Assembly (NCBI GenBank): GCA_944392605.1
Contig: CALXXE010000004.1
Span: 84,859 to 148,858, forward strand
From: an uncultured Clostridia bacterium
GTDB taxonomy: Bacteria; Bacillota; Clostridia; TANB77; CAG-508
DNA: 64,000 bases
Direction of reading: 5' to 3'
Shown: piece by piece, positions 44,562 to 52,680 of the stretch
Position numbering within the stretch: position 1 is the stretch's first letter
Layout of the letters: every line of letters starts with the position of its first letter
Made by a program: the position numbers and the translations under genes
Notes under the pieces: generated by a model
What the model saw: only the letters and a program-made list of their open reading frames with translations
Database searches by the model: none
Told to the model about the DNA's origin: nothing

Positions 44562-44590
44562 TTGAAAAAAGTAGATAAATATGCTATAAT
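44562..44590 (+). promoter_or_regulatory. SigA-type promoter of the 82-aa orphan
   Basis: TTGAAA (44562-44567), 17-bp spacer, TATAAT (44585-44590). The transcript would begin with a small hairpin ATGTA-GGAA-TACAT, a GNRA-type tetraloop. Confidence 0.8.
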
Positions 44591-44629
44591 TTAAGCCAAC
44601 ATGTAGGAATACATCTTTTAGGAGGAACG

Positions 44630-44878
44630 ATGAAGAACGCCGCGGAAGTAAGAAGCAATATGTGGTGCGATGCCAAGTGCGTTGCTATTGCAGCTTATGC
44701 AATAGAGAATCAAGCAACTAGGATTCAATATGATATTAACTACTCGCTACAAATGGAAGGTAGGTTAAAAATTGACCAGCAGTTGCTTGATGATATGAGC
44801 GCAGAGATTCAGAATCTTACTCGTTATTTTGAAAGCTTAAAAAAAGAGTATGAAGAGTATAATAGCGGTGAAGGTTAG
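44630..44878 (+). CDS. Orphan helical protein, 82 aa, atypical composition
   Basis: I do not recognise this 82-residue protein. It is helix-rich, with an N-terminal CDAKCVAIAAYAIENQATRIQ segment holding two cysteines and a C-terminal acidic helix (LLDDMSAEIQNLTRYFESLKKEYEEY) that could be a coiled coil. Its codon use (GCC, GCG, AAG, GAG, CAG) differs from the adjacent nrdD. AGGAGG precedes the ATG; the unit has a promoter, a GNRA-capped leader hairpin and a terminator, all compact. It may be a recently gained single-gene unit. No function is offered. Confidence 0.6.
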   Translation: MKNAAEVRSNMWCDAKCVAIAAYAIENQATRIQYDINYSLQMEGRLKIDQQLLDDMSAEIQNLTRYFESLKKEYEEYNSGEG

Positions 44879-44886
44879 TTCCAATA

Positions 44887-44912
44887 GAGCAGGTACTTAA
44901 CTGCTCTTCTTT
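44887..44912 (+). terminator. Intrinsic terminator of the 82-aa orphan
   Basis: Stem GAGCAG/CTGCTC, eight-base loop, then TTCTTTT. Confidence 0.82.
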
Positions 44913-44920
44913 TAGTTTTG

Positions 44921-44949
44921 TTGAAAGTTTCCATAAAATATGGTATAAT
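44921..44949 (+). promoter_or_regulatory. SigA-type promoter of the 66-aa orphan
   Basis: TTGAAA (44921-44926), 17-bp spacer, TATAAT (44944-44949). Immediately after the expected start site is a hairpin GTGTAGC-GAAA-GCTATAC with a GNRA loop. Confidence 0.82.
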
Positions 44950-45007
44950 TAATATGTGTAGCGAAAGCTATACGGTAGTAAAGTGCAATCGAGTGAAAGG
45001 AATTGCC

Positions 45008-45208
45008 ATGAGTCATGACAATGGGTATCTCGGCGCGAAGTATGTCGAGGCAACGCTTTCAAGTGAAGCTGAGCTTCCTGAGGGCTACGAGTACCTGGGT
45101 TTCGTTTTTAACCCAGATCTCGAGGAGAGCTTCGATGTGTTTGGACCTAAGGTCCTGACGAATGACTCCGGAAGGAACAAGTACATTCCGCGCAAGAAGA
45201 AGCACTAA
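45008..45208 (+). CDS. Orphan small basic-tailed protein, 66 aa, strongly atypical composition
   Basis: I do not recognise this 66-residue protein. Its sequence runs MSHDNGYLGAKYVEATL, then a segment with EGYEYLGFVFNPDLEE, and a basic end IPRKKKH. By eye about half the bases are G or C, far above the neighbours, with CTC, GTC, GAG, AAG and CGC codons that are rare in nrdD or murT. GAAAGGA is the ribosome site. It is a compact single-gene unit: promoter, GNRA leader hairpin, ORF, GC-rich terminator. The ATG at 45008 is preferred over the longer open frame from 44918, which runs through promoter and hairpin. Confidence 0.62.
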   Translation: MSHDNGYLGAKYVEATLSSEAELPEGYEYLGFVFNPDLEESFDVFGPKVLTNDSGRNKYIPRKKKH

Positions 45209-45210
45209 GT

Positions 45211-45240
45211 TGGTCCCCCTTTATGGGGGCCTTCTTTTTT
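45211..45240 (+). terminator. GC-rich intrinsic terminator
   Basis: Stem with CCCCC/GGGGG and flanking GG/CC, TTTAT loop, then CTTCTTTTTT. Confidence 0.92.
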
Positions 45241-45262
45241 AAAAAAATAAAAAACAAGAGAT

Positions 45263-45298
45263 GAAAAATCCCTAGTTATTTGTGAGAGTAACTAGGGA
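45263..45298 (-). terminator. Intrinsic terminator of the murT-gatD operon
   Basis: 10-bp stem TCCCTAGTTA/TAACTAGGGA; on the minus strand it is followed by TTTTTC. Confidence 0.85.
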
Positions 45299-45303
45299 AC
45301 TTT

Positions 45304-46050
45304 TTAATCATTTGTTAAAAATCTGTTTAATAATTGCTTTCTACATAAGTTCTCAAAAATATCATCTAAAGGTTCTAAAATAGTATCTTCATTATATTTT
45401 CTGTCTAGACAATATTTAATAATATAATCAGCAAGTTCAGGGTTTTTAGAAAGTAGAGGACCATGTAAATATGTTGCAATAACATTCTTTAAGAAAAATC
45501 CTTCCATTTCGTCACCAAATTTATTTCCATTACCAAAAAGAACTTTACCAAAAGGAGTTGTAACATCATAAGTTTGACCACCATGATTTCCAAAACCAAT
45601 TACTTTAGTTTCTTTACCATTTAAATTGGCACTTATTACAACATTACCAATACATCTTTTCTTTCTATCATTAATAGCTTCAGTATAATACTCAAATATA
45701 TCAAGTCCTGGTATTATATTTCCTTCTACACCTTTATAGTATTTACCAAATAATTGATATGCTCCACATATAAGCAAGAAAAATACACCTGAACCTATAG
45801 CTTCTTTTATATTATCCTTATATTTTATTAAGTCTTTTGCTAAAATACTTTGCTCTTGGTCAGCACCACCACCTGCAAATACTAAATCATATTCTTTGAA
45901 GTTAGGAATGTCATCACCAATAGAGTAAGGAACAACTGTAGCTTTAATCCCACGTTTTTCTAAACGATATTTTAGTACTTGTATATTTCCATAGTCTCCA
46001 TATAATTCTAGTATATCAGGATATAAATATAATATTTTTAATTCTTTCAT
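45304..46050 (-). CDS. gatD: Lipid II isoglutaminyl synthase, glutaminase subunit GatD
   Basis: GatD supplies ammonia from glutamine to MurT, which amidates D-Glu of lipid II to D-isoglutamine. The 248-residue protein is a CobB/CobQ-type class I glutamine amidotransferase: YDLVFAGGGADQEQ, the nucleophile region FFLLICGAYQLFG (Cys), FGNHGGQTYD, and the catalytic His in ATYLHGPLL. It follows murT by 10 bases on the same strand, the standard arrangement. The strand ends in a terminator. Confidence 0.94.
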   Translation of the reverse strand: MKELKILYLYPDILELYGDYGNIQVLKYRLEKRGIKATVVPYSIGDDIPNFKEYDLVFAGGGADQEQSILAKDLIKYKDNIKEAIGSGVFFLLICGAYQLFGKYYKGVEGNIIPGLDIFEYYTEAINDRKKRCIGNVVISANLNGKETKVIGFGNHGGQTYDVTTPFGKVLFGNGNKFGDEMEGFFLKNVIATYLHGPLLSKNPELADYIIKYCLDRKYNEDTILEPLDDIFENLCRKQLLNRFLTND

Positions 46051-46060
46051 AATTAATCTC

Positions 46061-47371
46061 CTATAATTTTAATTCTCTTCTTGTTGGTTGCAAAGCTGTA
46101 TAGTTTGCAATAACATATTTTTTTACATTTGTTTTGTATAAGCTTTCAACAGCATCGTGTAGATTTAAATAAGGTTCTATTTTACTTGCATCAAATCCAG
46201 ATGTCTTTATTCTAATTGCTATATCATAAGCTCTAGTTCCTGAAGTTACTATTCTTGAAACATTATTTAAATTATCAAAATTAATATCCCAAATCCAAGA
46301 AACATCAAAGCCATCTGCAATATTATCATTTAAAACAAATAATAATTCCTTTTCTTCATCATCTTCATTCAAAATTCTAAGACTTACATTACTACCAGTA
46401 GGGTTTTTAGCTAAGTTTATAATTGTTGGAACACCTTTAACATTTACTTCCTCTAATCTACCGTTATTTAATACAAATTTAGATAAAGCATCTTTTACAA
46501 TTTCTGTATCTATATTATATAAGCTGACACAAGCTATAACAGCAACAAGGTTATATATGTTATAAATACTATTAAATCTTATTTTATAAGTAACATCATC
46601 AACATTAAAAGTTCTGTTTTTTAAATCAACTTTTGTTGCAAATTTATAAATAGGATTATCACCATATCCACAGTTTGGACATTTGAATTTACCAATATGA
46701 GAATATTGATAATATTCATATTCTAATCTAGTTTTACAGAAAGGACAAAATTTTCCTTCTCCTGCTTCTTTTTGTTCAGTTGTAGCAAAATTATATTTTT
46801 CAACACTAAAGTAATAAACATTACTATTATTTGGATTTGCTAGACCTAGTCTTGCAACATTAGGGTCATCATTATTTAATACTAAGTAACCAGTATAAGT
46901 CTTTAGGAATTCATTTATCTTTAAAATTAATGATTCTACTTCACCATTTCTATCTAATTGATCACGGAAGAAGTCTAAAACAACTAAAGTATTTAATGGA
47001 AAGTCTTTAAAAACTACAGGAACATATCCTTCATCAACTTCAAATACCAAATAATCTGCTTTTATTTTTCCGGTTAAAGTACAATTTTTAAGTATTGTAG
47101 ATAATATGCCTGTTTCCATATTATTTCCTTCTGTATTGCTTATAACTTTTTTACCTGCTGTTTTTAAAACATAACCAATAGCATTATTTGTCATGGTCTT
47201 ACCATTTGTTGCGGTAACTGCAATAACAGGAGAGCTTACTTTAAAATATTTAAAGATATTAGGATTCCATTTATAAGCAATTTTCCCTAAGAAATTTCCT
47301 CCATGTTTACCACAAATTTTTAAACCAATATTTAATATCTTCATAATTAATATAATAAAAAAGTTTTTCAT
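46061..47371 (-). CDS. murT: Lipid II isoglutaminyl synthase, MurT subunit
   Basis: MurT is the Mur-ligase-like subunit that amidates lipid II with GatD. The 436-residue protein has the ATP loop VTATNGKTMTNNAIG (residues about 50-65), the Mur ligase DFFRDQLDRNGEVE region, a zinc ribbon insert CPFCKTRLEYEYYQY...CPNCGYG (quoted in part) typical of MurT, and the C-terminal DUF1727 domain with NLAKNPTGSNVSLRIL and LNDNIADGFDVSWIWDI. gatD is immediately downstream. It has its own promoter, divergent from the nucleotidase gene. Confidence 0.94.
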   Translation of the reverse strand: MKNFFIILIMKILNIGLKICGKHGGNFLGKIAYKWNPNIFKYFKVSSPVIAVTATNGKTMTNNAIGYVLKTAGKKVISNTEGNNMETGILSTILKNCTLTGKIKADYLVFEVDEGYVPVVFKDFPLNTLVVLDFFRDQLDRNGEVESLILKINEFLKTYTGYLVLNNDDPNVARLGLANPNNSNVYYFSVEKYNFATTEQKEAGEGKFCPFCKTRLEYEYYQYSHIGKFKCPNCGYGDNPIYKFATKVDLKNRTFNVDDVTYKIRFNSIYNIYNLVAVIACVSLYNIDTEIVKDALSKFVLNNGRLEEVNVKGVPTIINLAKNPTGSNVSLRILNEDDEEKELLFVLNDNIADGFDVSWIWDINFDNLNNVSRIVTSGTRAYDIAIRIKTSGFDASKIEPYLNLHDAVESLYKTNVKKYVIANYTALQPTRRELKL

Positions 47372-47400
47372 AATTTTTCTCCATACTTAATTTTTTTGTT

Positions 47401-47429
47401 ATTATACCATAACCACAATATAAGGACAA
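47401..47429 (-). promoter_or_regulatory. Promoter of murT-gatD
   Basis: Minus-strand TTGTCC (47424-47429), 17-bp spacer, TATAAT (47401-47406). Confidence 0.75.
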
Positions 47430-47451
47430 TAAAATATTTGTTAAAAATTTA

Positions 47452-47480
47452 TTGATATTTTTATGTCCATATAGTAGAAT
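47452..47480 (+). promoter_or_regulatory. Promoter of the UMPH-1-like gene
   Basis: TTGATA (47452-47457), 17-bp spacer, TAGAAT (47475-47480). Confidence 0.6.
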
Positions 47481-47499
47481 TCAAATGAGGAGATAAACT

Positions 47500-48288
47500 A
47501 TGGAATATATAAAAGAAGAAAGAATAAAAAATATAGATTTAATAAAAGAAAATGTGTATGTATTATTAGATTTTGATAAAACAATAACTAGTTATGATAG
47601 TTTGGATTCATGGGCAGTTGCAGGTATGGCAGCAGATGAAGGTTGTGAAGTAGAAGTAAACAAATTATACGAAAAATATAGACCAATTGAAATGGATTAT
47701 AATATTTCTTATGAAGAAAAATATAAACAGATGGAAACTTGGTATAATTCATGTATGAATTTATATTATAAATATCATTTAAATAAGGATAAACTAAAAA
47801 AAGTGGTAAAAAATAGTAATATAGTATTTAGAAAAGGAGCAAAAGAATTTTTAAAATATACTTATGAGAATAATATACCAGTAGTAATATTATCAGCAGG
47901 AGTTGGGAGTGTAATAAAGGAATTCTTAAAAGAAAAAAAATGCTTTTTTGATAATATTTTTTTGATTAGTAACACATTTATTTATAATGAAAATGGCAAT
48001 GCCTATGGGTTAGAAAATTCATTAATACATACAATGAATAAAACAGTGGAAGGACATTTAAAAGGAAAAAGAAAGGAAGAGTTTGATAAAAGACCATATA
48101 GATTATTGTTCGGAGATACTATTGAAGATATAAATATGACACCAAAAAAAGATATAGAAAAGACTATAAAGATTGGATTCTTAGATCAAGAATTAGAGAA
48201 CTTACAAGTATATAAAGAAAAATTTGATATAGTACTTACAAAAGAAAACGCAACTTTTGATAATGTAAGAAAAATAATAAAAATATGA
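47500..48288 (+). CDS. HAD hydrolase of the UMPH-1 (eukaryote-type pyrimidine 5'-nucleotidase) family
   Basis: The 262-residue protein has the layout of UMPH-1 nucleotidases: HAD motif I LDFDKTITS (residues about 24-32), a helical cap with YEKYRPIEMDYNISYEEKYKQME, VVILSAGVGSVIKEFL, a NAYGLENSLIHTMNKT segment, and motif IV FGDTIEDI. The cap and GLxxxLIHTxNK pattern match the animal enzyme NT5C3, which hydrolyses pyrimidine 5'-monophosphates, more than other bacterial HAD families. It is uncommon in bacteria. The downstream gene overlaps its end closely, so it may be in an operon with the LiaF-like and DUF4097 genes, though the functions look unrelated. Confidence 0.75.
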   Translation: MEYIKEERIKNIDLIKENVYVLLDFDKTITSYDSLDSWAVAGMAADEGCEVEVNKLYEKYRPIEMDYNISYEEKYKQMETWYNSCMNLYYKYHLNKDKLKKVVKNSNIVFRKGAKEFLKYTYENNIPVVILSAGVGSVIKEFLKEKKCFFDNIFLISNTFIYNENGNAYGLENSLIHTMNKTVEGHLKGKRKEEFDKRPYRLLFGDTIEDINMTPKKDIEKTIKIGFLDQELENLQVYKEKFDIVLTKENATFDNVRKIIKI

Positions 48289-48308
48289 AAATGAAAGGAG
48301 AAAATTTG

Positions 48309-48992
48309 ATGAAAAGATTTGGAAACATTATATGGGGAGTAGTAATTCTTGCGATAGGAATAATATGGGGACTAAATGCGTTAGGGATTACTAATATTAA
48401 TATATTTTTTAACGGATGGTGGACATTATTTATTATTATTCCAAGTTTAATATGTTTGTTTACTAAAGAAAGTAAAATGTGGAGTTTTATATGGCTTGTA
48501 ATTGGAATAGTTTTACTTTTATGCTGTCAAGGAATACTTACATTTTCATTAATATCTAAATTAATTATTCCATTTATACTAGTAGTAATTGGTTTAAGTC
48601 TTATATTTAAAGGTTCTATAGATAAAAGATTAAAAGAAAGAATAAAAATATTAAATGATAATAAAGAAAAACAAGTAGAATATTGTGCAACTTTTGGAGG
48701 AGAAGAAGCAAAATATGATGGTGAAGAATTTAAAGGTGCAAATATAGATGCTATATTTGGAAGTGTAGATTTAGATTTAAAAAATGCTACTATAACAAAA
48801 GATCAAATAATAAATGCAAATGCAATATTTGGAGGAATTGATATAATAGTACCGCCAAATGTTAATGTAAAAGTTAAATCCACACCTATATTTGGAGGAA
48901 CTTCTAATAAAATAAAAACTACGTATAATGAAAATTTACCAACTATATATATTAATAGTCTTGCTATGTTTGGAGGTGTTGAGATAAAATGA
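48309..48992 (+). CDS. LiaF-like membrane protein
   Basis: The 227-residue protein has four hydrophobic helices in the first 110 residues (WGVVILAIGIIWGLNALG start, as in the LiaF/DUF5668 transmembrane domain) and a C-terminal beta-rich region with repeated IFGGxxI strands (FGGEEA, FGSVDLDL, FGGIDI, FGGTSNK, FGGVEI), the LiaF C-terminal pattern. LiaF represses the cell-wall-stress LiaRS system in Bacillus; here no LiaRS genes are adjacent. ATG 48309 has AAAGGAG eight bases upstream. The next gene overlaps by four bases. Confidence 0.8.
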   Translation: MKRFGNIIWGVVILAIGIIWGLNALGITNINIFFNGWWTLFIIIPSLICLFTKESKMWSFIWLVIGIVLLLCCQGILTFSLISKLIIPFILVVIGLSLIFKGSIDKRLKERIKILNDNKEKQVEYCATFGGEEAKYDGEEFKGANIDAIFGSVDLDLKNATITKDQIINANAIFGGIDIIVPPNVNVKVKSTPIFGGTSNKIKTTYNENLPTIYINSLAMFGGVEIK

Positions 48993-49852
48993 AACCTTTT
49001 CAAAAAGTAATAAAATATGGTGCAATGGCATTTGCAATATATTTAGCAGTTATGATTATTAGTATAATTATTTTTGGATTAACAGCTATATTTGGAATTG
49101 GAGTAGGAATAGAGAAAATAAGTAATAATATTGGGAATAGTACAAATAATAAAGAACTTCTAACATATACAGAGGAATATATTGGTATTGAAAGTTTAGA
49201 TATAGATTTAAGTAAAAGTGGTTTAGAAATAAAAACAGGAGATAGCTTTAAGGTTGAATTTATAAATGTATCTAAAGATTTATCTACTAAATTAAATGAT
49301 TCTGGTAAAGAATTAAAAATAGAAGATGAAACTTTAAAATTATTTGAAAATGTTAATAGTCAGTCTAAAATAATAGTATATATACCAAATGATTATGAAC
49401 TAAGAAGTGTTAAGTTAGATTTAGTAGGAGTAAGTGGAGCATATATTGAAGGTTTTAAAGCCGAAAAGTTAGAAGTAGATGTAGGTGCTGGAAAATATGA
49501 AATAAATAATGTACAAGTAACAACAGCTGAAGTTGATAGTGGAGCAGGAGAGACTTATATAAATAATTCTACATTTGATAACTTGGAGTTTAACGCAGGA
49601 GTAGGACAAGTAACTATTAATTGTAAAGTGATTAATAAAGGTGAAATAGAATCAGGAGTTGGAAATTTAATAGTTAATTTAATAGGTACTAAGGATAATT
49701 ATAAAGTACGTGCAGAAACAGGAATAGGAAATTTAACTGTAGATGGAAATAAAGCAAGAGATGGAGAAATTATAGGAAATGGAAGTACAAATATTAATGT
49801 AGAGGCAGGAATAGGAGAAACAGCTATTAATTTTGTAGAAGAAACAATTTAA
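48989..49852 (+). CDS. DUF4097 beta-helix membrane protein
   Basis: The 287-residue protein has an N-terminal transmembrane helix (residues about 10-38) and an external parallel beta-repeat domain of the DUF4097 type, with repeating VDxGAGxxxINN strands (VDVGAGKYEINN, VDSGAGETYINN, AGVGQVTIN, SGVGNLIVN, TGIGNLTVD, AGIGETAIN). Its start overlaps the end of the LiaF-like gene (ATGA), indicating translational coupling, and LiaF-like plus DUF4097 proteins are often paired in envelope-stress operons. Function unknown. Confidence 0.82.
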   Translation: MKPFQKVIKYGAMAFAIYLAVMIISIIIFGLTAIFGIGVGIEKISNNIGNSTNNKELLTYTEEYIGIESLDIDLSKSGLEIKTGDSFKVEFINVSKDLSTKLNDSGKELKIEDETLKLFENVNSQSKIIVYIPNDYELRSVKLDLVGVSGAYIEGFKAEKLEVDVGAGKYEINNVQVTTAEVDSGAGETYINNSTFDNLEFNAGVGQVTINCKVINKGEIESGVGNLIVNLIGTKDNYKVRAETGIGNLTVDGNKARDGEIIGNGSTNINVEAGIGETAINFVEETI

Positions 49853-49869
49853 ATAGTAAAGTATAAAAT

Positions 49870-49899
49870 AAAGGAGATAAGTTGTTTTTATCTCCTTTT
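49870..49899. terminator. Bidirectional intrinsic terminator
   Basis: 11-bp stem AAAGGAGATAA/TTATCTCCTTT with T-rich loop and tails, between convergent genes. Confidence 0.85.
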
Positions 49900-50656
49900 A
49901 AGGTTCTTCTATCAAGTCTTTCCAGTATTTTTTAGGCATAAATTGCATTTGGCATCTAGGATTAGTACGTTCTTTAATTGCAATAGTGTTAAAGAATAAT
50001 TTCCATAAGTTTTGATATGTAATTTCATCATTAGAAACAGAAGGAATTTTTATATCTTTACTATTTATTATTCTATATTCTTTTCCATTATATATAAAGC
50101 ATAAATCTTTATTTTTATCATGAATTATAAATTGCATAGTAGGCATACGGTTAATAAAATGCTTACCAAGTGGTTCTAATATATTATTATCTGGGTGAAC
50201 ACTAGCATAGCATAAGTTGTCACCAACTTCTCTAAAACGTAGGAGACCTTTTAGTTTATGACATTCAGATAATGTTTTTCTTCTTAAATTGATTACTTTA
50301 AATACATAAGAAATAGTAATTTTATTATTAATTTCAGGACCAATATCAAAGCCATTACATAAATATTTTAAGATATTTATTTCCTTTTGTTTATCATCTG
50401 ATAAAAAAGCATAATAAGAATTATATAGAGCTTCTTTACAAATGTTGTTTACTATTCCGTCAAATATTCTTTGTGATTTTTCATAATCTGTTTTTATAGT
50501 TGTAGTATTATCTAAAAAATTATCTATATAGTTATTAGAAGCAACTATTTTTTGTGGTAAGGTTTTACTTACATAACAATCAAATACTATTGAGAGCAAT
50601 CCCTCAAAGCTACCATCATAAATATATGTTTTATTTATAAGTTTCCAGTTAGACAT
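49898..50656 (-). CDS. TIGR03915-family DNA-repair-associated protein
   Basis: The 252-residue protein matches the family of SAM-protein-linked DNA metabolism proteins (TIGR03915): it starts with YIYDGSFEGLLSIVFDCY, has RRKTLSECHKLKGLLRF, AEVxPDNNIL-like ASVHPDNNILEPLGKHF, and ends NPRCQMQFMPKKYWKDL. These proteins often have a uracil-DNA-glycosylase-like partner and always pair with the radical SAM protein TIGR03916, as here, where its start overlaps the radical SAM stop by about 20 bases. The exact DNA modification or repair reaction is not known. Confidence 0.86.
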   Translation of the reverse strand: MSNWKLINKTYIYDGSFEGLLSIVFDCYVSKTLPQKIVASNNYIDNFLDNTTTIKTDYEKSQRIFDGIVNNICKEALYNSYYAFLSDDKQKEINILKYLCNGFDIGPEINNKITISYVFKVINLRRKTLSECHKLKGLLRFREVGDNLCYASVHPDNNILEPLGKHFINRMPTMQFIIHDKNKDLCFIYNGKEYRIINSKDIKIPSVSNDEITYQNLWKLFFNTIAIKERTNPRCQMQFMPKKYWKDLIEEP

Positions 50657-51964
50657 TTAATTTTATCCTCCTTTGTAGGTTGTAATTTATCAAAAAGTGA
50701 TAATTGATGAAATTCAGAATTGGGCAGAGAATTTCTTTCCTGATATACAAGATTTGTTTCTATAAAATTTTCATTAAATTTATAAACTTTTTCAAAGTAT
50801 TTACCTTTGCAAGTTATAAAATATTTTGCTCTTTTTAATGTGATTCCTAATTTCTTTAAACTCTCAAAATCAAGAGAGGAACTTCTTCTTGCTCTTATTA
50901 TCTTTTTTGCAGAAATAACGCCAATTCCTGGAATCTTTAGTAAAGTATAATAATCTGCTTTGTTTATTTCTACAGGAAATTTATCTAGGTTACGAAGTGC
51001 CCAGTCACATTTAGGGTCTAAAACAGTATTAAAATTAGGATGGCTTTCATCTAATAATTCATCTACTTTAAACCCATAAAATCTAAGTAACCAATCTGCT
51101 TGATATAGTCTATTCTCACGAAGAAGAGGAGGTGACTCTAAAGTAGGCAAATTTTTATCATTATTAATGCTTACATAAGCAGAGTAATAAACTCTTTTTA
51201 AGCTTAATTTATTATATAAACTTTCAGATAGTTTTAATATTTTGAAATCACTTTCAGGAGTAGCACCAATAATTAACTGTGTTGTTTGACCTGCTGGCAC
51301 GAAGTTTTCTTTAAATTTGTTTTTATCCAATTTGTTCATCTTAATATTATTTGAAACATAAGTCATAGGAGTAAGAATTCCAGCTTTTTCCTTCTGAGGG
51401 GCTAGAAGTTTTAAACTATCATTAGAAGGAAGCTCAATATTAATGCTCATTCTATCAACTAATTTTCCGAAGTTTATCAATTAAATCTTTACTACAACCA
51501 GGAATAGTTTTACAGTGAATGTAACCATTAAAATTATATTCATTACGAAGAATGGTAACCGTTTTTACTAATAGCTCCATTGTATAATCGGGATTTTTTA
51601 TAACAGCAGAACTTAAAAATAATCCTTCTATGTAGTTTCTTTTATAAAAGTTAATAGTTAAATCTGCTACTTCTCGAGGGGTAAAGGTTGCACGTTTTAC
51701 ATCATTACTTCTACGATTAATACAGTATTTACAATCATATATACATGCATTTGTAAATAATATTTTTAGTAGTGAAATACATCTTCCGTCAGCCCCCCAA
51801 CTATGACATATTCCTGATACATGACCATTTCCAATTCCACTTTTTGTATTTTTCCTATTGCTGCCACTAGAACTGCAAGAAGCATCGTATTTTGCAGCAT
51901 CTGATAGTATTTTTAGTTTTTCAAATATATCCAAATCTATCACCTTTTGCGAATATTTGTTCAT
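50635..51964 (-). CDS. Putative DNA modification/repair radical SAM protein, with +1 frameshift at CGG
   Basis: Read with one +1 shift, this is a 442-residue radical SAM protein of the TIGR03916 family, linked to DNA repair. N-terminal part: YDASCSSSG, GICHSW, the cluster-binding CIYDCKYC (CxxxCxxC) and GLFLSSAV. C-terminal part: DRMSINIELPS, LRFYGF and a helix-hairpin-helix ADYYTLLKIPGIGVISAKKI (quoted as KIPGIGVISAKK). The first frame stops at 51455. The break is codon CGG (51467-51469 on the minus strand): DKL then CGG AAA ATT AGT TGA. Skipping the C gives DKL-GKLVDRMSINIELP, the expected continuation. The partner TIGR03915 gene overlaps its end. Confidence 0.9.
51467..51469 (-). other. 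CGG codon at +1 frameshift in the radical SAM gene
   Basis: Minus-strand context CTT CGG AAA. Skipping C gives CTT (C) GGA AAA TTA GTT, restoring the GKLVDRMS sequence. The zero frame ends three codons later. Confidence 0.85.
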
Positions 51965-51982
51965 ATTTTATCACAAAAAGAT

Positions 51983-52012
51983 AAAAAGTCAAACATTTAT
52001 TTGACTTTTTTA
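51983..52012 (-). terminator. Intrinsic terminator of the YcxB-like gene
   Basis: 11-bp stem AAAAAGTCAAA/TTTGACTTTTT; on the minus strand the tail is T-rich. It overlaps the end of the ORF. Confidence 0.82.
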
Positions 52013-52524
52013 AATCTGAAGATACATTTTTTCTTTAAAAACTCGGAAAAATCAGCAGGTTTGCCAATCAAAAAATTTTCTTTATTTATAATGAAAGCAT
52101 GGGTTCTATCTATATAGAGATAGAAGAAACTTTTAGTCTCAAATATTTTACGAATTTGATAGTATTTAACAGTATCTATTTGTAATTTATCTTGTATTCT
52201 AAAATATTTTTCATAAAATTTAAAAGTAAAAGCTTTTTCTTCTTTAATAGTTTTCCCATTTAACTCTTTAGCTACAACAGAGATTGGATGAAAATATCTG
52301 TATAAACAAAAACAAGTAAATACAATACTACTAAGGATAGCGAGTGAATAATATCTATAAGATATTTGTAGCACAATGCAAAATAGAATAAGAAAAATAA
52401 TAGTTGTAGTAAATAATACATATGAAAAATGATATTTCTTTGAATGGAAATCTACAAATTGTTTATATATTTCTTTGGAATATTTAGTTTTATTTTTAAA
52501 TAGTACTTTCAAATTTATCACCAC
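51997..52524 (-). CDS. YcxB-like membrane protein
   Basis: The 175-residue protein has a short charged N terminus, two adjacent hydrophobic helices (residues about 35-80) and a C-terminal domain with DTVKYYQIRKIFETKSFFYLYIDRTHAFIINKENF (hallmark YYxIxKIxExKxxFYLYI...AFIIxK), typical of YcxB-like proteins. Function is unknown. It is a single gene with its own terminator. The protein is basic and rich in aromatic residues like other members. Confidence 0.68.
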   Translation of the reverse strand: MVINLKVLFKNKTKYSKEIYKQFVDFHSKKYHFSYVLFTTTIIFLILFCIVLQISYRYYSLAILSSIVFTCFCLYRYFHPISVVAKELNGKTIKEEKAFTFKFYEKYFRIQDKLQIDTVKYYQIRKIFETKSFFYLYIDRTHAFIINKENFLIGKPADFSEFLKKKCIFRFKKVK

Positions 52525-52660
52525 AAGAAGTATATCAATAATTTTAAAAAAAGAAAAGCTTTATTGAATAAATATATTGGTTATGTTAAAATTGATATAT
52601 GTAAATATATTTTTCTATCAAGTAGTGAATGCTACTTTGTTTATACAATATGGTTTGGAC

Positions 52661-52680
52661 AGCTGATAGGAGGTACAGCT
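52661..52680 (+). promoter_or_regulatory. Hairpin enclosing the ribosome site of the 256-aa gene
   Basis: AGCTG (52661-52665) can pair with CAGCT (52676-52680), placing AGGAGG (52668-52673) in a ten-base loop directly before the ATG. It may modulate initiation or simply present the site. Confidence 0.4.
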
